NCBI RefSeq assembly: GCF_025628935.1
Contig: NZ_JAOTIS010000006.1
Location: 62,001-126,000 of the forward strand
Length of the DNA stretch: 64,000 nt
DNA from: Macrococcus capreoli
GTDB lineage: Bacteria; Bacillota; Bacilli; Staphylococcales; Staphylococcaceae
Direction: 5' to 3'
Shown: piece after piece, positions 9,125 to 16,666 of the stretch
Position numbering within the stretch: position 1 is the first letter of the stretch
Layout of the letters: each line of letters opens with the position of its first letter
Notes under the pieces: generated by a model
Told to the model about the DNA's origin: nothing
What the model saw: only the letters and a program-made list of their open reading frames with translations
Databases searched by the model: none
Program-made: the position numbers and the translations under genes

Positions 9125-9631
9125 ATGTACACATATATTACTTACGGCTCGAGCTTTTTCTTAGATAAAATTCAAAAGAAAAACACAAAACGAAACTTGT
9201 TATCATTTTACAATGCAGATAGTGCATATTTATATGAAGAAACTGAGGGTAAAACTGTATTTAGTGCTCCTCAAACTTTCATTAATGTCATAAACGATGG
9301 CACGTTAATGGAGAAACCGACGATGTTACTTTATTTCATCGTTAAAGAAGCACGTCAGGAAGTCTTTAATACTCTGCCATTACCATTAGAAAAGTTACAG
9401 ACATACGACGGATATCAAGCGTTTCGTCTATTACGTCCGAAGCAAGGCGAAACTTATGTTGCAGTATTTCAATTTGATTCGATTAACTTATTAGATGACT
9501 TTAAGAAAGGTAGTTTCTTTAGAACTTACTTTTCTAAGGAAGCTTTATCACAATATCAATCAGAAGATATTATGGCGAATATTTATTATTCTAAAATGCT
9601 ATATGTCGAAAAACCTGAAACACTTGATTAA
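9125..9631 (+). CDS. traP: TRAP (target of RNAIII-activating protein) / HmoB-like
   Basis: 168 residues from the ATG lying 9 bp after GAGAGG. Resembles staphylococcal TRAP in length and in the motifs YITYGSSFFL, NADSAYLYEETE and YQAFRLLRP, with a C-terminal antibiotic-biosynthesis-monooxygenase/HmoB fold. TRAP has been discussed as a stress or haem-related membrane-associated protein; its proposed role in agr signalling is disputed. The position between hemE and ecsB is the staphylococcal one. Confidence 0.85.
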   Translation: MYTYITYGSSFFLDKIQKKNTKRNLLSFYNADSAYLYEETEGKTVFSAPQTFINVINDGTLMEKPTMLLYFIVKEARQEVFNTLPLPLEKLQTYDGYQAFRLLRPKQGETYVAVFQFDSINLLDDFKKGSFFRTYFSKEALSQYQSEDIMANIYYSKMLYVEKPETLD

Positions 9632-9663
9632 GACGTATATTTCAGTTTTATATTGTTATGTTA

Positions 9664-9703
9664 AAAAAGAGAGATTCGAAAATATGTTCGAATTTCTCTT
9701 TTT
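9664..9703 (+). terminator. traP terminator
   Basis: AAAAAGAGAGATTCGAA pairs with TTCGAATTTCTCTTTTT across a 6-nt loop and ends in a T tract, 30 bp after the traP stop. Confidence 0.85.
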
Positions 9704-9721
9704 ATGAGTATATTTGATCTT

Positions 9722-10010
9722 GATTTCTTTGCCGGTATTTTCGATTTACCGGCAATCATTTTTATGGTTCTAGCCGTTTCCCGGATTTCTTTGCCGGTAT
9801 TTTCGATTTACCGGCAATCATTTTATGTTTCCAGCTGTTTTCAGGATTTCTTTGCCGGTATTTTCGATTTACCGGCAATCATTTTATATTTCCAGCCGTT
9901 TTTCGGATTTCTTTGCCGGTATTTTCGATTTACCGGCAATCATTTTATGGTCCAAGCCGTTTTTCAGATTTCTTTGCCGGTATTTTCGATTTACCGGCAA
10001 TCATCCACTT
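9722..10010. repeat. Tandem array of five 61-62-bp hairpin units
   Basis: Units start at 9722, 9784, 9845, 9906 and 9967. Each holds the stem TTGCCGGTA / TACCGGCAA around the loop ttttcgatt, flanked by GATTTC and TCATTTTAT. The 20-bp stretches between hairpins vary slightly but are alike (ccagctgttttcagg, ccagccgtttttcgg). It fills the gap between the convergent traP and ecsB and touches the ecsB stop. It has open frames but no sign of coding. Confidence 0.9.
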
Positions 10011-10016
10011 CCTGCA

Positions 10017-11234
10017 CTAATCTTTAAGTAACCTCATTCTCTTCTCAATCTTCTCCGTAACGTTGCGCATCGTCCAGAGCATAAGTAAGAAGAACACAAT
10101 CACATAATAGAAATGCATCGGATAAAACACAATATAAATACATGCAATAAGTGTTGTCGTAATCAACACAAGTTTGCGCATAAATTGTTTAAAGCCTTTT
10201 AAAACATAGCTTTCTGGTACTGGCCACACTTGCGGCCATAATTGAAAGGCTTGCTGCTTATAAAATTGCGATGTTTGCAATACAATCGCATACACGATAA
10301 ATGCACCGATAATCAGTGCGATTATTTCCTGATTCACAATCCATATAACTACCGCTGCAATTAAGATTAACCGAATAATGATCCACAGTGCATCACTACT
10401 ACGTAAAAAATTACGAATAAACAAAAACTCAAACATATGTTGCTGATTGTATTTTGATTTATTTTTAGGCAACAACATATCTAAAATTCTACGACGTTTA
10501 ACGGTATCCTTCATCCCTTTAACATCCGTAAACATGTTAATTGTTTTATTCTGATTATGTGTCAGTCTTTCTTCATACTCAATTAATGCATGCCAGTCGA
10601 TTAAACGGTGCTCACTATTGCGATGTAATAAATATATCAAACCTAATGATAATAAAATAACGGGTACGACTGATATATAAATCCCTTCCAGTGCCGTATA
10701 AATACCAGATAAACTCAGTATAAAGATCAGCACACTGATCCAATGCTGTTCAATATTTAATTTCATCATTAAGAATCGCATCCAGATGCCTAACATAACC
10801 ATCACAACTGCAAATAATCCCGCTGCAACATATCCATATAAAGAAGCGTGCAACGCATTGAAATATAACGGGATAAATAACAGCGTCATCACAATCACAA
10901 TGACACTTCTTATGATTGCACATCTTACCATTGCCTTCTTAAAGTACGGAGTCATATGCTGCTCAAAATTAAGTAAAAAGATATGATCTGCCGGTCTCAC
11001 AAACGTACGAATATTCGTGATTACTAAAATCGCAAGTATAACTCCGATAATGAGATGATAGTTAATGGACGGTGATAAATGTTTCACCATCTGCGAATAC
11101 TGCAACATCAATGCCCCAAACGCAATTGATAAAAACACCAGAAAGTGCCCATTAAAGATAAACTTACTATAATACGCAACTTCTTTCTGATTCTTCGTTA
11201 ACCTTTGTTTAAAAAGTTGGCTTGCTTTATTCAT
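10017..11234 (-). CDS. ecsB: ABC transporter permease EcsB
   Basis: About 405 residues with some ten hydrophobic segments, characteristic of EcsB. The start is placed at the ATG that overlaps the ecsA stop (ATGAATAA), inside a GGGTGATG ribosome site; longer versions would overlap ecsA by more. In Bacillus and Staphylococcus, EcsAB affects protein secretion and regulated membrane proteolysis, and the transported substrate is unknown. An ecsC gene does not follow; the array at 9722 does. Confidence 0.88.
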   Translation of the reverse strand: MNKASQLFKQRLTKNQKEVAYYSKFIFNGHFLVFLSIAFGALMLQYSQMVKHLSPSINYHLIIGVILAILVITNIRTFVRPADHIFLLNFEQHMTPYFKKAMVRCAIIRSVIVIVMTLLFIPLYFNALHASLYGYVAAGLFAVVMVMLGIWMRFLMMKLNIEQHWISVLIFILSLSGIYTALEGIYISVVPVILLSLGLIYLLHRNSEHRLIDWHALIEYEERLTHNQNKTINMFTDVKGMKDTVKRRRILDMLLPKNKSKYNQQHMFEFLFIRNFLRSSDALWIIIRLILIAAVVIWIVNQEIIALIIGAFIVYAIVLQTSQFYKQQAFQLWPQVWPVPESYVLKGFKQFMRKLVLITTTLIACIYIVFYPMHFYYVIVFFLLMLWTMRNVTEKIEKRMRLLKD

Positions 11235-11967
11235 GCGCATCACCCGTTGCATGAATATATATTTCATCAAGTGTTGCATTCGGCATATTAAACTGATGTC
11301 TTAAATCTGCTAAAGTCCCTTTACCAATTAACTTACCATGATGCATCAATAAGAACGCATCACAATACATTTCAGCAGTCGATAATATATGTGTACTCAT
11401 TAATACGGTACGACCGGCATCTCGCGCTTTCACCATTAAATCAAGCATCGATTGAATACCAAGTGGATCGAGACCTAAGAATGGTTCATCTATGATATGT
11501 AACGCTGGTTCTGCAATAAAGGCACAAATAATCATCACCTTTTGTTTCATCCCTTTAGAGAAATGCGCCGGAAATTGCTTAAGTTTGTGTTCTAAACGAA
11601 AGACTTTCAAAATAGGCATTGCGCGCTCCATTGCAGTTTGTGCATCAATGTTATATGCCATAGCCGTCATATCAATATGTTCTTCTAACGTTAATTCATC
11701 ATACAATACAGGTGATTCAGGTATATAAGAGAACTGCGCACGATATTGAAATGGATCTTTCGATAATTGATAGCCATTAATTTCAATATCACCTTCAATT
11801 GGACGTAACAATCCCAGCATGTTCTTAATCGTCGTACTCTTCCCTGCACCATTCAATCCAATTAACCCAATAATCTGGCCTGAAGCTAATTCAAAATCAA
11901 TATTATGAATTACAGGTTGATTGCCATAACCCCCTGTTAAATTACTTACTTTTACAGTCACTGTCAT
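11227..11967 (-). CDS. ecsA: ABC transporter ATPase EcsA
   Basis: 246 residues with Walker A GLNGAGKSTT (about residue 37), an ABC signature in FSKGMKQKV, Walker B LHIIDEPFLGLD and the H-loop STHILS. It powers the EcsB permease. It is translationally coupled to ecsB and transcribed divergently from hit, the conserved Bacillaceae/Staphylococcaceae arrangement. Confidence 0.93.
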   Translation of the reverse strand: MTVTVKVSNLTGGYGNQPVIHNIDFELASGQIIGLIGLNGAGKSTTIKNMLGLLRPIEGDIEINGYQLSKDPFQYRAQFSYIPESPVLYDELTLEEHIDMTAMAYNIDAQTAMERAMPILKVFRLEHKLKQFPAHFSKGMKQKVMIICAFIAEPALHIIDEPFLGLDPLGIQSMLDLMVKARDAGRTVLMSTHILSTAEMYCDAFLLMHHGKLIGKGTLADLRHQFNMPNATLDEIYIHATGDAHE

Positions 11968-12123
11968 TCTCCGTTCTTCGTCATTTTTTATTTATTGTAT
12001 CAAATATGATTTACTTCGCATAATGAATTGTAATCATCACATAACTTAATTATTTCTATTCTAAAAACATATCTATTATAATAAAGAAAATATGATAATG
12101 AAAAGCACAGGAGGCGTAAAGTT

Positions 12124-12549
12124 ATGAGTGAAACAGTATTCGGTAAAATATTAAAAGGTGAAATTCCTTCATATAAAGTTTATGAAGATGATTACACATA
12201 TGCATTTCTAGATATTTCACAAGTATCTAAAGGGCATACGCTCGTTATCCCTAAAAATCCAGCAGAAGATATTCTATCAGTAAATCCAGATGATTTAGCA
12301 AAAGTCATCCAGTCTGTACAGAAAGTTGCAAAAGCTGTCGATGCAGCATTTAAACCTGCAGGCATTAACATTGTACAAAACAACCGTGCATTTGCAGATC
12401 AATCTGTCTTCCATATTCACTTCCATGTCATTCCGAGATATGAAAATGATATCGATGGTTTCGGCTACAAGTGGGAAACGCACGCTGATCAATTTGATGA
12501 AGCAGCAATGCATGCATTGAAAGATGCCATTCAATCTGAAATTAAATAA
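12124..12549 (+). CDS. hit: HIT-family nucleotide hydrolase/transferase
   Basis: 141 residues with the histidine triad FHIHFHVIPRY at about residue 97-107 and the N-terminal FGKILKGEIPSYKVYEDD typical of bacterial Hit proteins. The ribosome site is CAGGAGGC. The family hydrolyses nucleoside phosphoramidates or dinucleotides; the physiological substrate is unsettled. Divergent from ecsAB, followed by a yhaH-like gene. Confidence 0.92.
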   Translation: MSETVFGKILKGEIPSYKVYEDDYTYAFLDISQVSKGHTLVIPKNPAEDILSVNPDDLAKVIQSVQKVAKAVDAAFKPAGINIVQNNRAFADQSVFHIHFHVIPRYENDIDGFGYKWETHADQFDEAAMHALKDAIQSEIK

Positions 12550-12608
12550 ATACATGTTATGCTGATTATTGGGTATAGTAAATGTAAAGAACTTTAGGAG
12601 GATGACTT

Positions 12609-12965
12609 ATGAAATTATCTCGCATCATGTTAGGATTTGGTGTTGGTATTGCAGCCGGCGCTGCTACAGCAATTTTAAATGCACCGAAGTCAGGAAAAGA
12701 ATTACAACAAAACTTTAAATCAACAGCATATGACACGAAAGCTCAAGTGAATCAATTAAAGATTGAAGCGAATGAAGTGAAAGATGCAGTATTCAAAACG
12801 AAAGATGCTTCTCAGGAAGTGATGAAGACGATGGCAGATGAAATTAAAGATATTATCGCCCATTATAAATCTGATATTCAACCAAATATCGACAATTTAA
12901 AAGGTAATATTGAAAATATTAATAACCGTAAAACAGAAATTATGGACACATTATCTAAAAAATAA
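12609..12965 (+). CDS. YtxH-domain protein, YhaH-like
   Basis: 118 residues: an N-terminal Gly/Ala-rich hydrophobic segment (GFGVGIAAGAATAILNAPKS, YtxH signature) followed by a long Lys/Glu/Asp-rich helical region that looks coiled. The ribosome site TTAGGAGG precedes it. YtxH proteins are small, membrane-anchored and often general-stress induced; no enzymatic role is known. Position after hit matches yhaH of Bacillus. Confidence 0.8.
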   Translation: MKLSRIMLGFGVGIAAGAATAILNAPKSGKELQQNFKSTAYDTKAQVNQLKIEANEVKDAVFKTKDASQEVMKTMADEIKDIIAHYKSDIQPNIDNLKGNIENINNRKTEIMDTLSKK

Positions 12966-12999
12966 CACCACGATTTATTTATATGGAGAAGATTAAATT

Positions 13000-13047
13000 G
13001 TATTTATCAGAATTTTTAAAAATATTTTTAAAAATTCTGATAAATAC
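13000..13047. repeat. Perfect 48-bp palindrome
   Basis: The left 24 bases (GTATTTATCAGAATTTTTAA followed by AAAT) are followed with no spacer by their exact reverse complement. It lies between yhaH-like and hpr, 35 bp after the former's stop. As RNA it would form a long AU-rich hairpin; as DNA, a cruciform. It could act as a terminator, although no clean T tract follows. Confidence 0.9.
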
Positions 13048-13085
13048 CTTGTCTACCTTCTGTATTATGGTAAAATATTATTATC

Positions 13086-13137
13086 CTATAGTAAAGTATG
13101 ATGAAATCATCATACTTTTTTATTTTTCACTATAGTA
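13086..13137. terminator. Terminator-like double hairpin upstream of hpr
   Basis: AAGTATGATG / CATCATACTT with loop AAAT and a T tract (13094-13122), enclosed by a wider CTATAGT / ACTATAG pair (13086-13136). It probably terminates hit-yhaH transcription before hpr. Confidence 0.7.
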
Positions 13138-13175
13138 GCAACATATTTAACGTAATATGAAAGGAAGTCATTTGT

Positions 13176-13721
13176 ATGAAACGTGAACAAGATGTTATTG
13201 AAAAAATGCTCTTTACCCATAAAGTGAGTCAACTGAGCAAAGCACTTTGGAAAACAGTAGAAAAAGATTGGCAAAACTGGATTAAACCTTACGATTTAAA
13301 TATAAATGAGCATCATATATTAATCATTATTCGCAACTTAGAGAAAGCGACAATTTCTCAAGTGAGTCAATACGGTGTAATGCACGTGTCTACTGTATTT
13401 AACTTTGCAAAGAACTTAGAGAAACGCGGTTACTTAACGATGCCAAAAAGTGAATACGATAAACGTAATACATATCTGGAACTCACTGAAAAAGGTAAAG
13501 AACTTTTATATGAAACGTATCACGGTTATATTGAAGCAGACGACCGCATTTACGAAGCAGCGAGCAAATATAATGATATTATGTTTAATTTACCTTCATT
13601 CACTGAATTAAAATATATTGTCTCAAAAATTTACGGAGATGACTTCATTAAACACCTGGATAAAAGTCATAACGACTTATTGAAGGTTTTACTTGACGAA
13701 AATGAAATGGATAATGCATAA
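13176..13721 (+). CDS. hpr: HTH-type transcriptional regulator Hpr (ScoC), MarR family
   Basis: 181 residues with a MarR-type winged helix (about 45-115; NINEHHILIIIRNLEKATIS, then VMHVSTVFNFAKNLEKRGYL) and dimerisation helices at both ends, like Bacillus Hpr/ScoC. The Bacillus protein represses extracellular protease genes and other transition-state genes. Ribosome site GAAAGGAAG. Its place just before prsA is conserved, linking it with secretion. Confidence 0.85.
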   Translation: MKREQDVIEKMLFTHKVSQLSKALWKTVEKDWQNWIKPYDLNINEHHILIIIRNLEKATISQVSQYGVMHVSTVFNFAKNLEKRGYLTMPKSEYDKRNTYLELTEKGKELLYETYHGYIEADDRIYEAASKYNDIMFNLPSFTELKYIVSKIYGDDFIKHLDKSHNDLLKVLLDENEMDNA

Positions 13722-13754
13722 TTGCATGGTAAATTGACCGATAGGAGAATTGCC

Positions 13755-14330
13755 ATGTATTTATGTAATAAAAATTTTAATATTCGTGCAACGTACGGAT
13801 TACAACGAATTTTGCTTATTTCAGGACTCATTTCGACACTTATTTTCATCGTTAGTTTTGAAATATTTTCTAGTATTTTCGGTAAGCATTTCTCTGATCA
13901 GTATTTTTTATTATTTGTAATTGGATGCTTTGCATTATATCCGGTACATAAATGTTTGCACATGCTACCTTTCTTAAATGATTTGCATTCAATAATCATT
14001 CAGAAGACGAATAAATCTAAACTATTCCCTTTATATAATATAAGAATCAATCATCCGGTACATAAGATCATATTTAGCTTGTCGCTTATGCTACCCTTTA
14101 TCATTATTACTTTCATTACTATTGCTTGTGCGATTGTAATGCCACATTACGCACATTACTTTTTATTTATTTTTTCAATGAATGCTGGCATGTCATTTAT
14201 GGATTTTATTTATTTAAAATACATTGTAAATACACCTAAAGGATCATACATCGAAGAACGTAAGTATGGTTTTGAAATTTTAACAAAACATGAATTTTCA
14301 GCAAATTTTCATGAGTGTAACATACGATAA
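13755..14330 (+). CDS. DUF3267 membrane protein
   Basis: About 191 residues from the ATG after ATAGGAGA; a TTG start 33 bp upstream is possible but lacks a ribosome site. Four or five hydrophobic segments, with YPVHKCLHMLPF and the paired INHPVHKIIFSLSLMLPFI block, point to the DUF3267 family of metal-motif-containing membrane proteins. No function is established. It sits between hpr and prsA on the same strand. Confidence 0.75.
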   Translation: MYLCNKNFNIRATYGLQRILLISGLISTLIFIVSFEIFSSIFGKHFSDQYFLLFVIGCFALYPVHKCLHMLPFLNDLHSIIIQKTNKSKLFPLYNIRINHPVHKIIFSLSLMLPFIIITFITIACAIVMPHYAHYFLFIFSMNAGMSFMDFIYLKYIVNTPKGSYIEERKYGFEILTKHEFSANFHECNIR

Positions 14331-14395
14331 ATTGTAATTGAAATAAAGATTATGATATATTAGAACAGAATTTGTAAGAGAAAAGGAGAATTATC

Positions 14396-15310
14396 ATGAC
14401 GAAATTTAAAAAAATCATGTTACCGGCAGCATTATCGGTATCAGTATTAGGTTTAACAGCTTGCGGTAATAATGGTGAAGCTTTAATCTCTTCAAAAGCA
14501 GGAGATGTTACAACTAAAAATGTAATTGATGAAATGGGTAAAAATGAAGTTGCGAATACAGCATTTCAAATTTTAATGGGTGATATTTTAAAAGATAAGT
14601 ATGGTAAAGCAGTTGATGCTGATAAAGTAAAAAAATCAGTAGATGATGAAATTAAAAAATATGGTGGAGAGAAACAATTCCTTCAAATATTACAACAGCA
14701 ACAACCGGGTATGACTGTTGAAAAATATAAAGAAACACGTTTAAACGAAGAATATCGTAAGAAACTGTTAGAAGAAACAGTGAAAGTTTCAGATGATGAA
14801 ATTAAAAATAGCGTGAAGAAAGCATCTCATATTCTTATCGCCGTGAAATCAGATTCAAATAAAGATGGATTAAGCGATGCAGATGCTAAAGAAAAAGCGC
14901 AAAAGATTTTAGATGAAGTGAAAAAGAATAAAAAAGATTTCGCTAAAATTGCTAAAAAAGAATCAGATGATACAGGTTCAAAAGCTAATGGTGGTGCTTT
15001 AAATTATGTTGTTAAAGGACAAACCGTTGAACCATTTGAAAAAGCTTTGTTTAAATTAAAAGAAGGTGAAGTTTCTGATTTAGTTAAAACAGATTTCGGT
15101 TACCATATCATTTTAGCTGAGAAACAAGATGACTTTGATAAAGAAAAAAGCAGCTTAAAAGATAAAGTACGTCAAACGAAACTTCAAAAAGATCCAAAAA
15201 TTATGGTAGATGCGTATAAAAAATTATTAAAAGATTACAACGTTGACTACAAAGATAAAGACATTAAGAAAATTATTGATGAACAAATCTTAACAGAACA
15301 AACGAAGTAA
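14396..15310 (+). CDS. prsA: Foldase lipoprotein PrsA (peptidyl-prolyl isomerase)
   Basis: 304 residues: lipoprotein signal with LTAC lipobox (Cys22), an N-terminal chaperone domain, then a parvulin domain beginning at KKASHILIAVKS (about residue 140) and including GGALNYVVKGQTVEPFEKAL and FGYHIILAEK. It is anchored on the outer face of the membrane and folds exported proteins. Lys-rich C-terminus. AGGAGAA precedes the ATG. Confidence 0.95.
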   Translation: MTKFKKIMLPAALSVSVLGLTACGNNGEALISSKAGDVTTKNVIDEMGKNEVANTAFQILMGDILKDKYGKAVDADKVKKSVDDEIKKYGGEKQFLQILQQQQPGMTVEKYKETRLNEEYRKKLLEETVKVSDDEIKNSVKKASHILIAVKSDSNKDGLSDADAKEKAQKILDEVKKNKKDFAKIAKKESDDTGSKANGGALNYVVKGQTVEPFEKALFKLKEGEVSDLVKTDFGYHIILAEKQDDFDKEKSSLKDKVRQTKLQKDPKIMVDAYKKLLKDYNVDYKDKDIKKIIDEQILTEQTK

Positions 15311-15316
15311 ATGTAA

Positions 15317-15438
15317 GGAGAGGCTGTTTTCAATGCGTCCAGGACCGAACAAATTGGAAGCAACACAGAGAAATCGCTCTTTGATTTCGATGGTGTTGCT
15401 GAAATTTGACGAGGTCCTGCATTGAAAGCGCCGTTTAA
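15317..15438 (+). repeat. 120-bp hairpin element, copy 2
   Basis: Begins GGAGAGGCTGTTTTCAATGC, ends GCATTGAAAGCGCCGTTTA. Arms: TTTCAATGC/GCATTGAAA, AGGACC/AGGTCCT, CAAATTG/AAATTTG, GCAACAC/GTGTTGC, with the loop block GAAATC-gctcttt-GATTTC. Starts 7 bp after the prsA stop. Confidence 0.85.
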
Positions 15439-15579
15439 GGCAGTCGAACTTGCGTTTAGCCCTAAGCAAAATTAGAAACTCAACCGTAAATCGCTCTTTG
15501 ATTTAGGTTGAGTTTCGTTTTTGTCGAAAGGGCTGCAAGTGAGACGCCGTTTGGAGAGAGGCTGTTTTCAATGCGTTTA
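15439..15579 (+). repeat. Hairpin element, copy 3, with divergent arms, plus third head
   Basis: It has the same architecture as copy 2 but different arm sequence: ACTTGC/GCAAGT, AGCCC/GGGCT, AAACTCAACC/GGTTGAGTTT around AAATC-gctcttt-GATTT. It ends GACGCCGTTT, followed by another head GAGAGGCTGTTTTCAATGCG (from 15555) without a body. Confidence 0.8.
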
Positions 15580-15591
15580 ACCTCCAATATT

Positions 15592-15640
15592 GAGCAAGCG
15601 GTTGTATTTTACTTTTACTACCGCTTGCTCTTTAGTTTTT
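15592..15640 (+). terminator. Terminator downstream of prsA and its repeats
   Basis: GAGCAAGCGGT pairs with ACCGCTTGCTC across a 17-nt loop, followed by TTTAGTTTTT. Confidence 0.75.
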
Positions 15641-15673
15641 ACTTATACCATTACGCATAGCATCATTTAACAC

Positions 15674-15715
15674 AACAAACCTCCTTGAAAAACTTTCTAA
15701 TCAAGGAGGTTTGTT
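15674..15715 (-). terminator. Terminator of the yhaO-yhaN-yhaM operon
   Basis: AACAAACCTCCTTGA and TCAAGGAGGTTTGTT form a 15-bp stem with a 12-nt loop just beyond the yhaM stop; the minus-strand transcript would end in a U-containing stretch. Confidence 0.75.
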
Positions 15716-15724
15716 TATATTGTT

Positions 15725-16666
15725 TTAATCTAATGAAACTGGTTTATAGAACTGACGATTCTCTAATGCAAAGATACGTTCAGAGAACTGCCCTTTCTCA
15801 ACTTTCTTCATATGTTTATCAAACATTTGCATACGCGCATCAATATTATCAATAAAGTTTAATATTTCGGCTTCTTTCACCATCGGCAATTTCGGTGATC
15901 CATATTCATATTTCCCGTGGTGACTTAATATTAAATGTCTTAACAATAATATTTCTTCACCTTCAATATTATGCTCACGTGCGACACTTGCGACTTCATC
16001 ACTCATAATAGAAATATGGCCTAACAAATTACCTTCAACTGTATACGTCGTCGCAACAGGTCCAGACAACTCTTTCACTTTACCTAAGTCATGTAATATA
16101 ATCCCTGAATACAACAAACTTTTATTCAAACTCGGATATATCTCACATAACGCTTTCGCTTGTTTCAGCATCGTTAATACATGATATAGTAATCCCGATA
16201 CGAAATTATGATGATTGCTACTCGCTGCTGGATACGTCATAAACTCAGTTTGATATTTCTTTAATAATAAACGTGTCACACGTTGTAACTTCGCATTCTC
16301 AATTTCTAATAAGTAATCCATCAGTTCGTTCATCATATCATCTTCAGAATATGGTGCTGATTCTAAGAAATGCTCTAATTTCACACCATCTTCAGGTGTT
16401 GCGACTCTAAATTGATTCACTTTCATTTGAATTCTACCACGGTAATCAATGACATCACCTTTTATTCTTACAAGCGTTTCTGGTGCTAACGTCTTAATAT
16501 CTTCTTCTGTTACTGTCCAGACTTTCGCCTCTAAATCACCGCTTTTATCTTTTAAGTATAACGTTAAATAAGGTTTCCCCTGCCCTGTTACACCTTGTAT
16601 CGCTTTATGAATTAAGAAATAATTATCTACTGAAGCACCTGGCTTCAATGTTTCGATTGTTCTCAT
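15725..16666 (-). CDS. yhaM: 3'-5' exoribonuclease YhaM (Cbf1)
   Basis: 313 residues: an OB-fold nucleic-acid-binding domain (about 15-95) and an HD phosphohydrolase domain with H in [16 protein letters not shown] in GIILHDLGK and later His residues in [13 protein letters not shown]. YhaM trims RNA 3' ends and can act on DNA. Its ATG overlaps the yhaN stop (ATGA), so it is translationally coupled to the DNA-repair-like yhaO-yhaN pair. Confidence 0.92.
   Translation of the reverse strand: MRTIETLKPGASVDNYFLIHKAIQGVTGQGKPYLTLYLKDKSGDLEAKVWTVTEEDIKTLAPETLVRIKGDVIDYRGRIQMKVNQFRVATPEDGVKLEHFLESAPYSEDDMMNELMDYLLEIENAKLQRVTRLLLKKYQTEFMTYPAASSNHHNFVSGLLYHVLTMLKQAKALCEIYPSLNKSLLYSGIILHDLGKVKELSGPVATTYTVEGNLLGHISIMSDEVASVAREHNIEGEEILLLRHLILSHHGKYEYGSPKLPMVKEAEILNFIDNIDARMQMFDKHMKKVEKGQFSERIFALENRQFYKPVSLD

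Noticed and set aside
9722-10010. CRISPR array
   Set aside because: The intervals between repeats are near-identical to each other, the unit itself holds a hairpin with loop, and no cas gene is in the window.
9704-10031. Open frames of 107 and 68 residues with FFAGIFDLPAI and ISLPVFSIYRQS repeats
   Set aside because: They are translations of the 61-62-bp hairpin array in two frames. They have no ribosome site, and the repeat period explains them fully.
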